Of a DNA stretch of 64,000 bases, positions 19,779-28,256 are shown piece by piece. Position 1 is the first letter of the stretch. Every line of letters begins with the position of its first letter. A model generated the notes under the pieces. That model searched no databases. It saw only the letters and a program-made list of their open reading frames with translations, and was not told where the DNA came from. Location of the stretch: assembly GCF_003315245.1 (NCBI RefSeq), contig NZ_QNRT01000008.1, positions 43,230-107,229 on the forward strand, in the 5' to 3' direction. This stretch comes from Arenicella xantha. Lineage in GTDB: Bacteria; Pseudomonadota; Gammaproteobacteria; Arenicellales; Arenicellaceae. A program made the translations under genes and the position numbers.

Positions 19779-20831
19779 ATGAGTAATCGACATACTCGAT
19801 TATTTAAAAACAGCGAGCGTTGCTCGCTGTTTTTGATTGTGATGCTTGGCCTCGTGTTGTTAGGTGGTTGCCAGCCTACCGCGACAGAGGTGCGCGAGTG
19901 GGTTTTCTCTGGCCCGATAATGGGGACTCAGTATCGAGTAGTGGTGATCGCGCCTGAGAGCTTAGATGCATCCGCTACCGAGCAAGTTATTATGACGGCG
20001 ATGGAGTCAGTTAATCAGGCTATGTCCACTTATATAAGTGGATCTGAGCTGAGCCAGTTTAATCGACAGGTGGCTGATCAGCCTACTAGCCTGTCTGCGG
20101 ACCTAAATAGTGTGGTTGCCGAAGCGCTCGAGATAGCCGCGCTGACCGACGGTGCTTTCGACCCTACGATAGGACCCGCCGTAAACTTATGGGGCTTCGG
20201 CCCGCAGGGGCGCATTACGCGCAAACCTAATGAGTCGGAGTTAGATTCTTTAAGGCAATCTATTGGTTATCAAAAACTGAGTTTAAACGACTCGGTGTTA
20301 AGTAAAAAAGTTGATGGTGTTACGCTAGATCTTTCGGCGATTGCGAAAGGCTTTGCGGTCGACAAGGTCGCACAGTCATTAGCTGGCAAGGGTTTGAATC
20401 GATTTTTGGTTGATATCGGTGGTGAACTCAGAGCTTCCGGTGCTGCGTTATCTGGCGACAGTTGGCGGATAGCCATTGAGAAGCCGCAAATTCTTGGCGG
20501 TGTGCAGCAAGTAATCGAACTGCGCGACCAAGCTATCGCCACCTCTGGAGATTATCGCAACTTTATACAGATTGATGGTCAGCCATTCTCCCATACCATC
20601 TCGCCAGAAACTTTAAAGCCGGTGTTTCATCGGTTGGCCTCAGTGAGTGTAATCACTCAGCGCGCGAGTACTGGTGATGCATTAGCTACCGCATTGATGT
20701 CGATGGGGGAGGAGCGTGCTATGGCCTTCATTGAAGATCACGGTTTGGCTGCTTATTTGCTCATTCGTAAAGAAAACTCTGAAGAATTAGAAACGTATAT
20801 TAGCGATGAGTTTAATACGAATTTACAATAA
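19779..20831 (+). CDS. apbE: FAD:protein FMN transferase ApbE (lipoprotein)
   Basis: The 350-residue product has a signal peptide with lipobox 'LVLLGGC' (Cys about 31), so it should be a periplasm-facing lipoprotein. ApbE motifs are 'GPIMGTQYRVVV', 'GAFDPTIGPAVNLWGFG', 'DIGGELRASG', 'ATSGDYRNF' and 'HTISPETLKP'. It transfers FMN from FAD to the Thr residues of NqrB and NqrC. The ATG lies 3 bp after nqrF. Oddly, codons 10-18 form a strong terminator-like hairpin (separate entry), so expression relative to nqrF may be reduced. Confidence 0.93.
   Translation: MSNRHTRLFKNSERCSLFLIVMLGLVLLGGCQPTATEVREWVFSGPIMGTQYRVVVIAPESLDASATEQVIMTAMESVNQAMSTYISGSELSQFNRQVADQPTSLSADLNSVVAEALEIAALTDGAFDPTIGPAVNLWGFGPQGRITRKPNESELDSLRQSIGYQKLSLNDSVLSKKVDGVTLDLSAIAKGFAVDKVAQSLAGKGLNRFLVDIGGELRASGAALSGDSWRIAIEKPQILGGVQQVIELRDQAIATSGDYRNFIQIDGQPFSHTISPETLKPVFHRLASVSVITQRASTGDALATALMSMGEERAMAFIEDHGLAAYLLIRKENSEELETYISDEFNTNLQ
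19806..19834 (+). terminator. Terminator-like hairpin inside the apbE 5' coding region
   Basis: A perfect 13-bp inverted repeat (19806-19818 with 19822-19834, 3-nt loop) has GC-rich core CAGCGAGC/GCTCGCTG and a following run of five T. It is 30 bp after the nqrF stop and lies within apbE codons 10-18. The form is that of an intrinsic terminator, possibly partial. Confidence 0.6.
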
Positions 20832-21023
20832 TTCCCTTGCACTATGGGCAGGTGGTTACTACAGTACGTGATGTAGACAAAGTTGGATCGATCGGCCTGG
20901 TAGGGGGGCTAAATCGAATATATTCCATACAATGTTACCCTGCCTAACTTGGCGATTTCACGATTTGATCGATGCTTATTGGTATTCTGTCTCGTGAGTT
21001 AGTCGTCTGATAGAGCTGTCTTT

Positions 21024-21236
21024 ATGAATATGTTTTTAGTGAGCTTTCTGGTCTTCGTACTTGTAATGATCGGAATGGCAATAGGCGTTATTGTTAGCAA
21101 TCGTGAAATCAAAGGCAGTTGTGGTGGCCTTAATGATATTGACGGGCTCAAGGGCGCATGTGACATTTGCGAAGGTAAGAAGGTATGTCGACGCCGTCGC
21201 CAAATGGAGCGAAAGGCTTTGATGGAGAACGCATAG
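21024..21236 (+). CDS. nqrM: NqrM, Na+-NQR assembly factor (DUF539)
   Basis: At 70 residues, an N-terminal membrane helix (about 4-24) is followed by a cytoplasmic Cys-rich part with 'GSCGGLN', 'CDICEGKKVC' and a basic tail. This is the pattern of NqrM, required to deliver or insert iron into the NqrD/E site. It follows apbE after a gap of 192 bp in which I saw no other gene. No strong Shine-Dalgarno sequence precedes the ATG. Confidence 0.9.
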   Translation: MNMFLVSFLVFVLVMIGMAIGVIVSNREIKGSCGGLNDIDGLKGACDICEGKKVCRRRRQMERKALMENA

Positions 21237-21258
21237 TTCTCCGTATGGATACCCAATC

Positions 21259-22263
21259 ATGATCTCTCAACCAGCAAGGCACCTCGCGTCCACATCGATT
21301 CCGGACATGGCGACGCCGCAAGAGAATGGGGCTATTCGCGAATGTAATGGCAAGATTTGCATTCATATAGATGGTTATTGGATTCGTTATTATCCGCCAC
21401 CACCGAACACCATGGCTGAGAAGAAGGATCTGATCTTTTCACTACGTCGACGTGTTTTTCATCATACCGAAGAGGGCATTAACTCACCGGGATGGCGACT
21501 CGAAATTGCGCGCAAGTACTACGAAGAAGAAGTTGATCCTGCCCGCAAGCGTGTGAAAGCGGCGATGCTCGCTGGCTCTTTGTTTAATCGCGCGACGGAT
21601 ATCTTTGCCAGCGTGGTCGATCTTGAGGATAAGGGTATCCAGATTGACGATAACAATCAGCTAATGAAGCAATGCGAAGCCTGTTTTATGGAAGCCTTAG
21701 AGCTTGGTAAAGAGGTTAAGCATTTTAGTGGCGAAGAGGGCGTTGACGAACTTTGGGGCGAGCCATTCAAGGCGTTTTCGTTTCCGATGGATAAGTTCTT
21801 TGAAAGTCGCTATGTCAAACTTGCTCAGACTTTTGTTGCTATCGATAAAATCATAGACCGAATGGTCGATGTATTTGTTAAAGTTGATGGCTTTGAAGGC
21901 GTGTTGCCGATGCTTAATGAGCTCAGAGAGGCGGCTAAAACAGAAGTAGAAACTATGCGTCGAGATGAAGCTATCTACGAAGTGTGGCCGAGATACGTCG
22001 CAGCCAAAGAAGCTATCATGCATTTTCAACCTTGTGGGCTCAGTAATCGTGCTGATCGTATTCGGTATTGGGAAGACGGTATGCGTTTACTGCATATGGG
22101 GAAAGACGTTATCAGTTATTTGAGTGGCGTTCGTGTACCTATGCCAGTCACCACGGCTAATTACATGGCAAACTGTGATCTCTACGAACAAAACGGTTCA
22201 CTGGATAGCGAATTCTCTATTCCACAACATTGTTTTCAATCTCAAGATAAATGTACTAAATAG
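21259..22263 (+). CDS. Conserved-looking protein of unknown function downstream of nqrM
   Basis: I do not recognise this 334-residue soluble protein. It has no signal peptide or membrane segment. It is rich in charged helices; 'YWIRYYPPPPNTMAEKKDLI' near 40-60 and 'GMRLLHMGKDVISYLSGV' near 280 look like conserved blocks. Scattered cysteines include 'CNGKICIHIDGYW', 'QCEACFMEA', 'FQPCGLSN' and a C-terminal 'HCFQSQDKC'. The frame starts with ATG 22 bp after nqrM and may share its transcript. An internal ATG at 21307 is an alternative start. Confidence 0.8.
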   Translation: MISQPARHLASTSIPDMATPQENGAIRECNGKICIHIDGYWIRYYPPPPNTMAEKKDLIFSLRRRVFHHTEEGINSPGWRLEIARKYYEEEVDPARKRVKAAMLAGSLFNRATDIFASVVDLEDKGIQIDDNNQLMKQCEACFMEALELGKEVKHFSGEEGVDELWGEPFKAFSFPMDKFFESRYVKLAQTFVAIDKIIDRMVDVFVKVDGFEGVLPMLNELREAAKTEVETMRRDEAIYEVWPRYVAAKEAIMHFQPCGLSNRADRIRYWEDGMRLLHMGKDVISYLSGVRVPMPVTTANYMANCDLYEQNGSLDSEFSIPQHCFQSQDKCTK

Positions 22264-22335
22264 TCATTGTTAGTTGATGCCGCCGCTTAACGGTATAAAT
22301 AGTCTTTCTATGCGATTTATGTGACACTTGCCTGA

Positions 22336-23319
22336 ATGAAATTGCGTCAACTTCAATATGTCACCGAAGTCGTGAAAAACGGCATGAACGTGACCGCCGC
22401 GGCTGAGAAATTATTTACCTCTCAGCCGGGGGTAAGTAGTCAAATCAAACGCTTGGAAGAGGAGCTCGGAGTGACTATCTTCGAGCGGAGCGGCAAACAT
22501 ATCAATGGATTAACACCGGAAGGCGTATTGCTAGTCGAGCGCTTTACGGTAATTCTCAATGAAGTCGACAACGTCAAACGAATAGCGGACGACTTTAGTC
22601 ATCCGGATTCCGGTATGTTGTCGATCGCCACAACTCATACGCAAGCCCGCTATGTGTTGCCGCCAGTGATTAATGAGTTTCGCAAGCGCTATCCTAAGGT
22701 GCAGCTTCAGATCAATCAAGGTACGCCAGAGCAGATAGCGAGTTTAACCGACACAGGAAAAGCTGATATTGGCATTGCCACTGAAGCGTTGGAGCTATTC
22801 GATAATTTGATTCTGTTGCCTTGTTACCGCTGGAATCGTTGCCTAATCGTGCCGAAAGGGCATCCACTAGTAAAACAAGGGCTGCTGACCCTCGAAGCGA
22901 TTGCTGAGCATCCAATTATTACTTACACCTTCGGGGTTGCCGATCGGTCAGTGATTAACCGCGCATTTACTCAGCGCGGCTTGAGTATGAATGTGGTGCT
23001 GATGGCGGCGGATGCCGAAGTCATTAAGACCTATGTACGCAATGGGCTTGGCGTTGGGATTTGCGCGAGAATGGCTTATGACCGTAAGCAAGATCACGAT
23101 TTAGCCGTATTAGATGCAGGCAATTTATTCGATTCCAGCGTGACCAGTCTGGCGATCCGCAAGAATGCGGTTTTACGTGAATATGTGTATGAATTTATTC
23201 AGCTCTTCGCGTCACATCTCAACAAAGGCGTGGTCGACCAAGCGCTCAAAGCGCATAACGATAATACGCTACAGGAAAAACTGTACCGAGAGCACGTTAA
23301 AGAAGCTGAAATGCGTTGA
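22336..23319 (+). CDS. cysB: LysR-family regulator, CysB type
   Basis: This 327-residue regulator is close to CysB: 'MKLRQLQYVTEVVKNGMNVT' and 'LFTSQPGVSSQIKRLEEELG' form the N-terminal winged helix, followed by 'IFERSGKHINGLTPEG'. The effector domain includes 'ATTHTQARYVLPPVINEF', the region that binds acetylserine/thiosulfate in CysB. In enterics CysB activates sulfate assimilation genes. None is visible here, so the regulon is inferred. Confidence 0.87.
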   Translation: MKLRQLQYVTEVVKNGMNVTAAAEKLFTSQPGVSSQIKRLEEELGVTIFERSGKHINGLTPEGVLLVERFTVILNEVDNVKRIADDFSHPDSGMLSIATTHTQARYVLPPVINEFRKRYPKVQLQINQGTPEQIASLTDTGKADIGIATEALELFDNLILLPCYRWNRCLIVPKGHPLVKQGLLTLEAIAEHPIITYTFGVADRSVINRAFTQRGLSMNVVLMAADAEVIKTYVRNGLGVGICARMAYDRKQDHDLAVLDAGNLFDSSVTSLAIRKNAVLREYVYEFIQLFASHLNKGVVDQALKAHNDNTLQEKLYREHVKEAEMR

Positions 23320-23354
23320 TTGTTATAGGTCAGTAGTAGGTCTATGTAATTGTT

Positions 23355-24116
23355 TTAGCGTTTTCCCACCAGTAATACTAAGTCAATTTCAAACTCTCGA
23401 TTGAGATTGGGGTTGCCCCAAATTTGGGCAGTAGCTTGATATGCTTGGTGGAAAAAATCATCGCCTTGATGCTCAATGCAGCGACGAGTCGCCGATACCG
23501 AGTGTAAGAAGTCGAACAATTGATCCAGTGTATATTGAACCGTCATGCTGAATTTTGGTGAGTCGATTGGGGTAAATGGAAAGATCACATCTCGATACCC
23601 GTCCCAAAGCAGTTGGTTGTTAGCCGAAAAATAAGGATGAATCACTCGCAGAAAGGACTCTGTTAACACTTTATCAAATTGCTCTCCCCACCTTGGCCAA
23701 TTGTAGCCCCAGGCGGCAAATACGCCACCGGGTCGAAGGACACGAGCTACTTCCGGCCAAAATTGTTGGTAGTCAAACCAGTGTAGAGCTTGCGCCACGG
23801 TCACTAGGTCGACACTATTGTTCGCGAGTGGTGTGTGTTCTGCTCCGCTTTGAATGTAGCGAATGGACGGATGAGGAATCGCTTCAGCTATTTGTTGGGC
23901 GCTAATATCGGAGGCTGTGATCTTTGCGAAATGCTTAATTAAGTGCCGTGCGGCTTGTCCATTGCCGGTCGCGCAATCCCATGCATGATCATGGTTGAGG
24001 CATTGCTCCGCTAAAAATTGATAGAGTTCAGGCGGGTAGGTGGGACGTGAGCGTTGATATAGCTCGGACTTATCGCTGAACAGGGTCGAAGTGTCGACAG
24101 GTGTTTTTGATGTCAT
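23355..24116 (-). CDS. Class I SAM-dependent methyltransferase
   Basis: The 253-residue product starts at ATG 24116; a longer frame with a TTG start at 24173 adds a basic, unlikely N-terminus. The SAM-binding motif 'AWDCATGNGQAARHLIKHF' is at about 45-63, with 'ITASDISAQQI' and the post-I 'VDLVTVAQALHWFD' following. 'EVARVLRPGGVFAAWGYNWP' completes the methyltransferase type 11 pattern. The substrate is unknown. It is convergent with the CysB gene. Confidence 0.85.
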   Translation of the reverse strand: MTSKTPVDTSTLFSDKSELYQRSRPTYPPELYQFLAEQCLNHDHAWDCATGNGQAARHLIKHFAKITASDISAQQIAEAIPHPSIRYIQSGAEHTPLANNSVDLVTVAQALHWFDYQQFWPEVARVLRPGGVFAAWGYNWPRWGEQFDKVLTESFLRVIHPYFSANNQLLWDGYRDVIFPFTPIDSPKFSMTVQYTLDQLFDFLHSVSATRRCIEHQGDDFFHQAYQATAQIWGNPNLNREFEIDLVLLVGKR

Positions 24117-24220
24117 TAAGTGGGCGGTTGCAATGTGAGGTGATAAGTAGCGACTGGTGACAGGTGGTCGCAAATGAGCGCTTATGCTCGACGCTTAGAG
24201 TGCTAGATGCCTAGAGTCGC

Positions 24221-24895
24221 TCAAAGCGTCTTCCAGAAACGGTCCTGCCTCGGCATATAATAATGCTCAGAGTCGAGCGACATGACTACTCGTCGGCTGC
24301 GGCCAATGATTTCGGAGCGAGGAATAAAGCCAATAACTCTGGAGTCAGCACTGTTGTCGCGACTATCTCCAAGTGCTAAATAGTTATTTTCCGGCACAAT
24401 AACCGGCCCGAACGATGCTAGTGGTGATTGCGGAGAAGTAGTTCTTATTTTATGGGGTAAACCAAGTAAATCCTCACGTAAATCAAAGTTTTGGTGTTCT
24501 GATTCATGGTTTAAGTCTGGTGAAAGCTTAAGTGCTGTGTAGTCCAATTGTTGACCATTAATTAACAGGCTGTTGTTGCGCATTTCAATGCTATCGCCAG
24601 GTAATCCAATGACGCGTTTGACGAGTCGAAGATCAGCGACCTCTGAATTGAAAATGATAATATCCCCGCGCTCAGGATCGCCGAATTTGAGTAGTTTTAT
24701 ATTGCTGAACGGGAGTTGTAAATCATAAGCTAACTTATTGATTAATATGCGATCCCCTTCTACGATAGTTGGCTGCATTGAGCCTGTTGGAACCACATTC
24801 CAGTCGGCTAAACTACTTCGAAACACTAGCATCAATACTAGGAATAGCAAAATCCCTCGATTTTCTCGAATTAAAGCTCTTAGGTGCTGGTGCAT
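24221..24895 (-). CDS. lepB: Signal peptidase I
   Basis: This 224-residue S26-family peptidase has one N-terminal membrane helix (about 14-32). The catalytic Ser lies in 'VPTGSMQPTIVEGD' (about 36-48) and the catalytic Lys in 'LRLVKRVIGLPGD' (about 90-102). 'ALGDSRDNSADSRVIGFI' is box E. It cleaves signal peptides on the periplasmic face. It is shorter than enteric LepB (about 324 residues) and is not next to lepA here, so it may be a second copy or a single short type. Confidence 0.92.
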   Translation of the reverse strand: MHQHLRALIRENRGILLFLVLMLVFRSSLADWNVVPTGSMQPTIVEGDRILINKLAYDLQLPFSNIKLLKFGDPERGDIIIFNSEVADLRLVKRVIGLPGDSIEMRNNSLLINGQQLDYTALKLSPDLNHESEHQNFDLREDLLGLPHKIRTTSPQSPLASFGPVIVPENNYLALGDSRDNSADSRVIGFIPRSEIIGRSRRVVMSLDSEHYYMPRQDRFWKTL

Positions 24896-25192
24896 GATGA
24901 TTCTCCGCTATATTTGTCAGTAAAAGGCAGCGCCTAGCGTGCTAATAGTTGATCCTAATATTACTCTGGTTTGATTGAACTAGTGTCGCAAACTAAATTG
25001 ACTGATTCGACGAGTATTACAAAATAAATAAATTCCGGCTTAGTTGAAAGCTGTAGATATTGTTCTACCAATCGAAATACGTCATTAGTGTTGCTTTGCT
25101 GGCGAATTGGTAAATTTGGGTTGTGGCGTTGAGCGCCGCCGCGGCGAGCATACGGGCTAGGCAGTACAACAGTCTCAACCTATACTTATGTC
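24896..25192. other. Divergent intergenic region
   Basis: These 297 bp separate signal peptidase (minus) and the acetyltransferase (plus). The region is AT-rich in its middle and should hold both promoters. I could not assign boxes with confidence. Confidence 0.35.
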
Positions 25193-25633
25193 ATGGATTA
25201 CACTATAGAATATCGCTTTTCTACTGATCAAAATGAGTTGCCGATGGACACAATCCATCGCTTCCTGAGCAGTACATACTGGGCTAAAGGGATTCCTCGT
25301 GACGTTTTGGAGCGAGCTATTCAGCATTCCTTGTGTTTCGGTATGGTCGGTGAGAATGGGTTGGTCGCCTTTGGTCGCTTTGTCACTGATCGGGCAACGT
25401 TTGCATATTTGGCTGATGTATTTGTTGTCGATGAGTTGCGCGGACGTGGTTTGGCCAAATCCATGTTACGGCAAGCGCTTGAGTTGCCTGAAGTTAAACA
25501 GCTGCGTCGTATTTTGTTAGCAACGTCGGACGCGCATGGCCTGTACCAAAAGCTTGGCTTTAATGCGATTGATAAGCCTGCGCTGTTTATGCAGAAATTA
25601 GACTATTCTTTATATGATATAGAACCAAGTTAG
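25193..25633 (+). CDS. GNAT-family N-acetyltransferase
   Basis: A single 146-residue acetyltransferase domain. 'YLADVFVVDELRGRGLAKSM' (about 77-96) is the acetyl-CoA pyrophosphate-binding motif A (R/Q-x-x-G-x-A form), and 'LLATSDAHGLYQKLGFNAI' is motif B. The acceptor substrate is unknown. It stands alone between gaps of about 300 bp. Confidence 0.88.
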   Translation: MDYTIEYRFSTDQNELPMDTIHRFLSSTYWAKGIPRDVLERAIQHSLCFGMVGENGLVAFGRFVTDRATFAYLADVFVVDELRGRGLAKSMLRQALELPEVKQLRRILLATSDAHGLYQKLGFNAIDKPALFMQKLDYSLYDIEPS

Positions 25634-25959
25634 CTGTCGGACCAGTGCGCTAGCTCAAGCATGGATTGGCTAGCTCGGATTCTTGTTGGCGCTTAGGTAT
25701 CATGTGCTAAGGCCTCTGAATTTGTTACGTGCTTATTAATTGGCCACCGAATTATTCGGCTGATAATGAGTTGTATTGACATATTTTTGTTATAAATCCG
25801 TCATACTATTTAGCCATACGAAAGTTATAAATTGGCGATGGCGTTAATGTTCACGGCTTGTAATTTGATAGTGGCGTAGATCAAAGTTGCTACATCTGGT
25901 TGCTGAGCCACTGATTTGAGCGCCTACCCTTAACCCGATTCAACACAGGGGGAAAGCAC
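25634..25959. other. Intergenic region before the HNH gene
   Basis: These 326 bp contain no credible gene. A perfect TTGACA is present near 25778, and a CATACT lies about 20 bp further. The long spacer makes this only a weak promoter candidate for the HNH gene. Confidence 0.3.
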
Positions 25960-26604
25960 TTGCTCTACGACTTAAGTCAACAGGTACTGAGAACCGATGC
26001 GGCAGGTATGCCGATAGATTGGATTTCTTATAAGGACGCTGCCCGCTGCTATCACGCGGGATTGGTGTTGTATAGCTGTGGCAATTTATTGTATCGAGTG
26101 CATGGCGGAATTAGTGCTTTGACCGGAATGCAGAGTGTGATTGAAATCAGTTCTATTATCGCGACTCCCAGCGAAACACAAAGCAAGTTTCATCACTTAC
26201 CTAATTATACGCCGCCACTGACCAACAATACTTTGTTTTCACGAGACGGAAGAATGTGTTTGTATTGCGGTAATACGTTTAAGTATGCTGATTTGTCGCG
26301 CGATCATGTTAGGCCGGTTTCCCAACGAGGAAAAAACACTTGGAATAATGTGGTGACGGCATGCAAACGGTGTAATAACTTTAAAGCGGGGCGAACGCCT
26401 GAACAAGCTGGAATGCAGCTGATGGCGGTACCTTTTACGCCGACACATGCGGAGTATGTATACCTGCGTGGTAGGCGTGTCTTGGCTGATCAAATGGAGT
26501 TTTTGAAAGCACATTTTCCGCGTAGAAGTCCGTTACGTATGCGGGTAGAAGCGGTCGTCAATAAGGCGTTAATAAACAGGGAGCGAGAGCATCAGTCTGA
26601 CTAA
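25960..26604 (+). CDS. HNH endonuclease domain protein
   Basis: The 214-residue product starts with TTG, supported by an AGGGGGA ribosome-binding site 7 nt upstream. The HNH fold at about 98-145 has 'CLYCGNTF', 'LSRDHVRPVSQRG', 'NNVVTACKRCNNFKAGRTPE' with paired Cys for structural zinc. This resembles free-standing McrA-like/HNH_5 proteins that are common in gammaproteobacteria and not obviously part of restriction systems. The first 90 residues are unassigned. The neighbour AzlC gene starts 21 bp after its stop. Confidence 0.88.
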   Translation: MLYDLSQQVLRTDAAGMPIDWISYKDAARCYHAGLVLYSCGNLLYRVHGGISALTGMQSVIEISSIIATPSETQSKFHHLPNYTPPLTNNTLFSRDGRMCLYCGNTFKYADLSRDHVRPVSQRGKNTWNNVVTACKRCNNFKAGRTPEQAGMQLMAVPFTPTHAEYVYLRGRRVLADQMEFLKAHFPRRSPLRMRVEAVVNKALINREREHQSD

Positions 26605-26625
26605 CTTTAGCGCGTTGTCCATCAA

Positions 26626-27330
26626 GTGACTCCCCGCGTCCCGACCAAGGCTCGCGTTTGGCCGCGGGCTATCGCCGACACCTTGCCGCTCGCGATTGCC
26701 GTTATTCCTTGGGGAATCCTAACTGGAGCACTCGGGCTGCAAGTCGGCTTGTCTGCGTTGCAAGCTCAACTGATGTCGTTACTGGTGTTTGCCGGTGCCG
26801 CGCAGCTGTCAGCGATGACGCTGATGGCTGGAGGGAGTTCGTTGGCGGCAATATACGCATCAACGTTTGTAATTAGTTCGCGCCATCTACTTTATTCGGT
26901 GGTGTTTCGTGCGCATGTCGCTCACTTGTCTTTGGCATGGCGGCTGGGTATTGGGTTTGTGTTAACCGACGAAATGTTTGCGGTGTCACAAAATCATACA
27001 AACCGAACTGGCGCGTTTTCGCCTACGTTTGCTTTGGTGTCGGGCGTTACGTTCTATGTTGTTTGGAATCTGGCTACTTTACTCGGTATCGTTGCTGGCA
27101 GTGCTTTAACGGACCTTGACTCATTAGGCTTAGATTTTGCTATTGCAGCTACCTTTATTGCGATGACCTTTGATCAGCTGCGGCGCTTTCCTATTGCGGT
27201 TACGGTGATTGTAAGCGGCGTGTCAGCGGTGTTGCTCAAGCCACTGTTTAGTGACAGCTATTTAGTAATGGCGGCGCTACTTGGCATGTTTGCTGGCTTT
27301 GTTACTGAAACCCTACGAGAGAATGTATGA
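26626..27330 (+). CDS. azlC: AzlC-family branched-chain amino acid permease subunit
   Basis: This 234-residue membrane protein matches AzlC: 'AVIPWGILTGALGLQVGLSA' (about 24-43), 'VFAGAAQLSAMTLMAGG' and 'SSRHLLYSVVFRAHVAHLSL'. With AzlD it exports branched-chain amino acids and analogues. It starts with GTG and lacks a good ribosome-binding site, so coupling to the HNH gene 21 bp upstream is possible. It overlaps azlD by 4 bp. Confidence 0.9.
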   Translation: MTPRVPTKARVWPRAIADTLPLAIAVIPWGILTGALGLQVGLSALQAQLMSLLVFAGAAQLSAMTLMAGGSSLAAIYASTFVISSRHLLYSVVFRAHVAHLSLAWRLGIGFVLTDEMFAVSQNHTNRTGAFSPTFALVSGVTFYVVWNLATLLGIVAGSALTDLDSLGLDFAIAATFIAMTFDQLRRFPIAVTVIVSGVSAVLLKPLFSDSYLVMAALLGMFAGFVTETLRENV

Positions 27331-27650
27331 ACTGGTTGATGCTTGGAGGTATGGCGGCGATCACGTTTTGGAACCGTTATGCGTTTTTTGCCAAGGCTCT
27401 ACATTATCGGCCTGGGCCTAAAATGCAACGTTTGCTGGGCTATTCAAGTTTTGCGATATTAACCGCGATTTGGGCGCCGATCTTGTTTCGAGTCGACTAT
27501 GAGAGTTCGTCGATGTCAGTAGCTGGTTGGGACTATATTATTGCTGGTGCCGTGGCCGCGGTAATGACAGTGCTGCGCGTTCCCAGTATTGTCGTAGTAT
27601 TGCTGAGTACTGGCTTGTTTTTTATTATTCGATTGTTCGTTGGTCAATAA
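27327..27650 (+). CDS. azlD: AzlD-family small membrane subunit
   Basis: This 107-residue protein has three to four hydrophobic segments; 'GGMAAITFWNRYAFFAKAL' opens the AzlD pattern. It is the small partner of AzlC. The ATGA overlap with azlC suggests a fixed ratio. A strong bidirectional terminator follows at 27704-27730. Confidence 0.88.
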   Translation: MNWLMLGGMAAITFWNRYAFFAKALHYRPGPKMQRLLGYSSFAILTAIWAPILFRVDYESSSMSVAGWDYIIAGAVAAVMTVLRVPSIVVVLLSTGLFFIIRLFVGQ

Positions 27651-27703
27651 AGGCATGCGAATAAACGCTGCGTTACTGTGCAAGCCTCGACGCTAATCCA
27701 AAA

Positions 27704-27730
27704 AATAAAGGCGCTTAAAGCGCCTTTATT
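27704..27730. terminator. Bidirectional rho-independent terminator
   Basis: A perfect 12-bp inverted repeat (27704-27715 and 27719-27730, 3-nt loop) with a GGCGC core and A/T flanks on both sides lies between convergent azlD and the parvulin gene. Confidence 0.85.
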
Positions 27731-27838
27731 ATATTCGACTTCAGAGTGAACTCAGAGTTTCCGCATCGATGAATTGGCCTCACCGGTGATGCTCGCTAGC
27801 TTCTGAATGCTGTGTCCAAGCCTGGTTTGAAGCGAGGG

Positions 27839-28123
27839 CTAAGCGTCACGACTCGTGATTTCTACTAAATGATAGCCAAATTGAGTTTGTACTGGGCCAT
27901 GCACGACGCCGACTTCTTCATTGAATACTACTCGATCAAATTCAGGCACCATCATGCCTGGGCCAAAGCTGCCTAAATCACCACCTTGTTTACCAGAAGG
28001 GCATTGAGAGAACTCGGCGGCGGCGGCTTCGAAGGTTTTTTCTCCAGCAGTAATTTTGGCCTGTAAATCAAGGCATGCTTTTTCTGTGGAAACGAGAATG
28101 TGTCGTGCGGATGCTGTAGTCAT
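27839..28123 (-). CDS. ppiC: Parvulin-type peptidyl-prolyl isomerase
   Basis: This 94-residue single parvulin domain carries 'SARHILVSTEKACLDLQAKI', 'FEAAAAEFSQCPSGKQGGDLG' and 'VVFNEEVGVVHGPVQTQFGYHLVEI'. There is no signal peptide, so it is cytoplasmic like E. coli PpiC. It catalyses cis-trans isomerisation of prolyl bonds. Confidence 0.92.
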   Translation of the reverse strand: MTTASARHILVSTEKACLDLQAKITAGEKTFEAAAAEFSQCPSGKQGGDLGSFGPGMMVPEFDRVVFNEEVGVVHGPVQTQFGYHLVEITSRDA

Positions 28124-28256
28124 GGCGCTATAAAAACCTGTGTATTTTCAAAGAGCGGGATAATACTTACTTTGTTGTACGAATCCCAGTTACAATCCAC
28201 AAAAACATGGTCAAATTTATCAATATCTGCAGCGAACCGCGCTTTAGTTCCCCATA

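Noticed and set aside
24221..24895. LexA-like or S24 peptidase instead of signal peptidase
   Set aside because: The N-terminal membrane helix, 'GSMQPT' Ser motif, Lys motif and box E order match signal peptidase I, and there is no DNA-binding domain.
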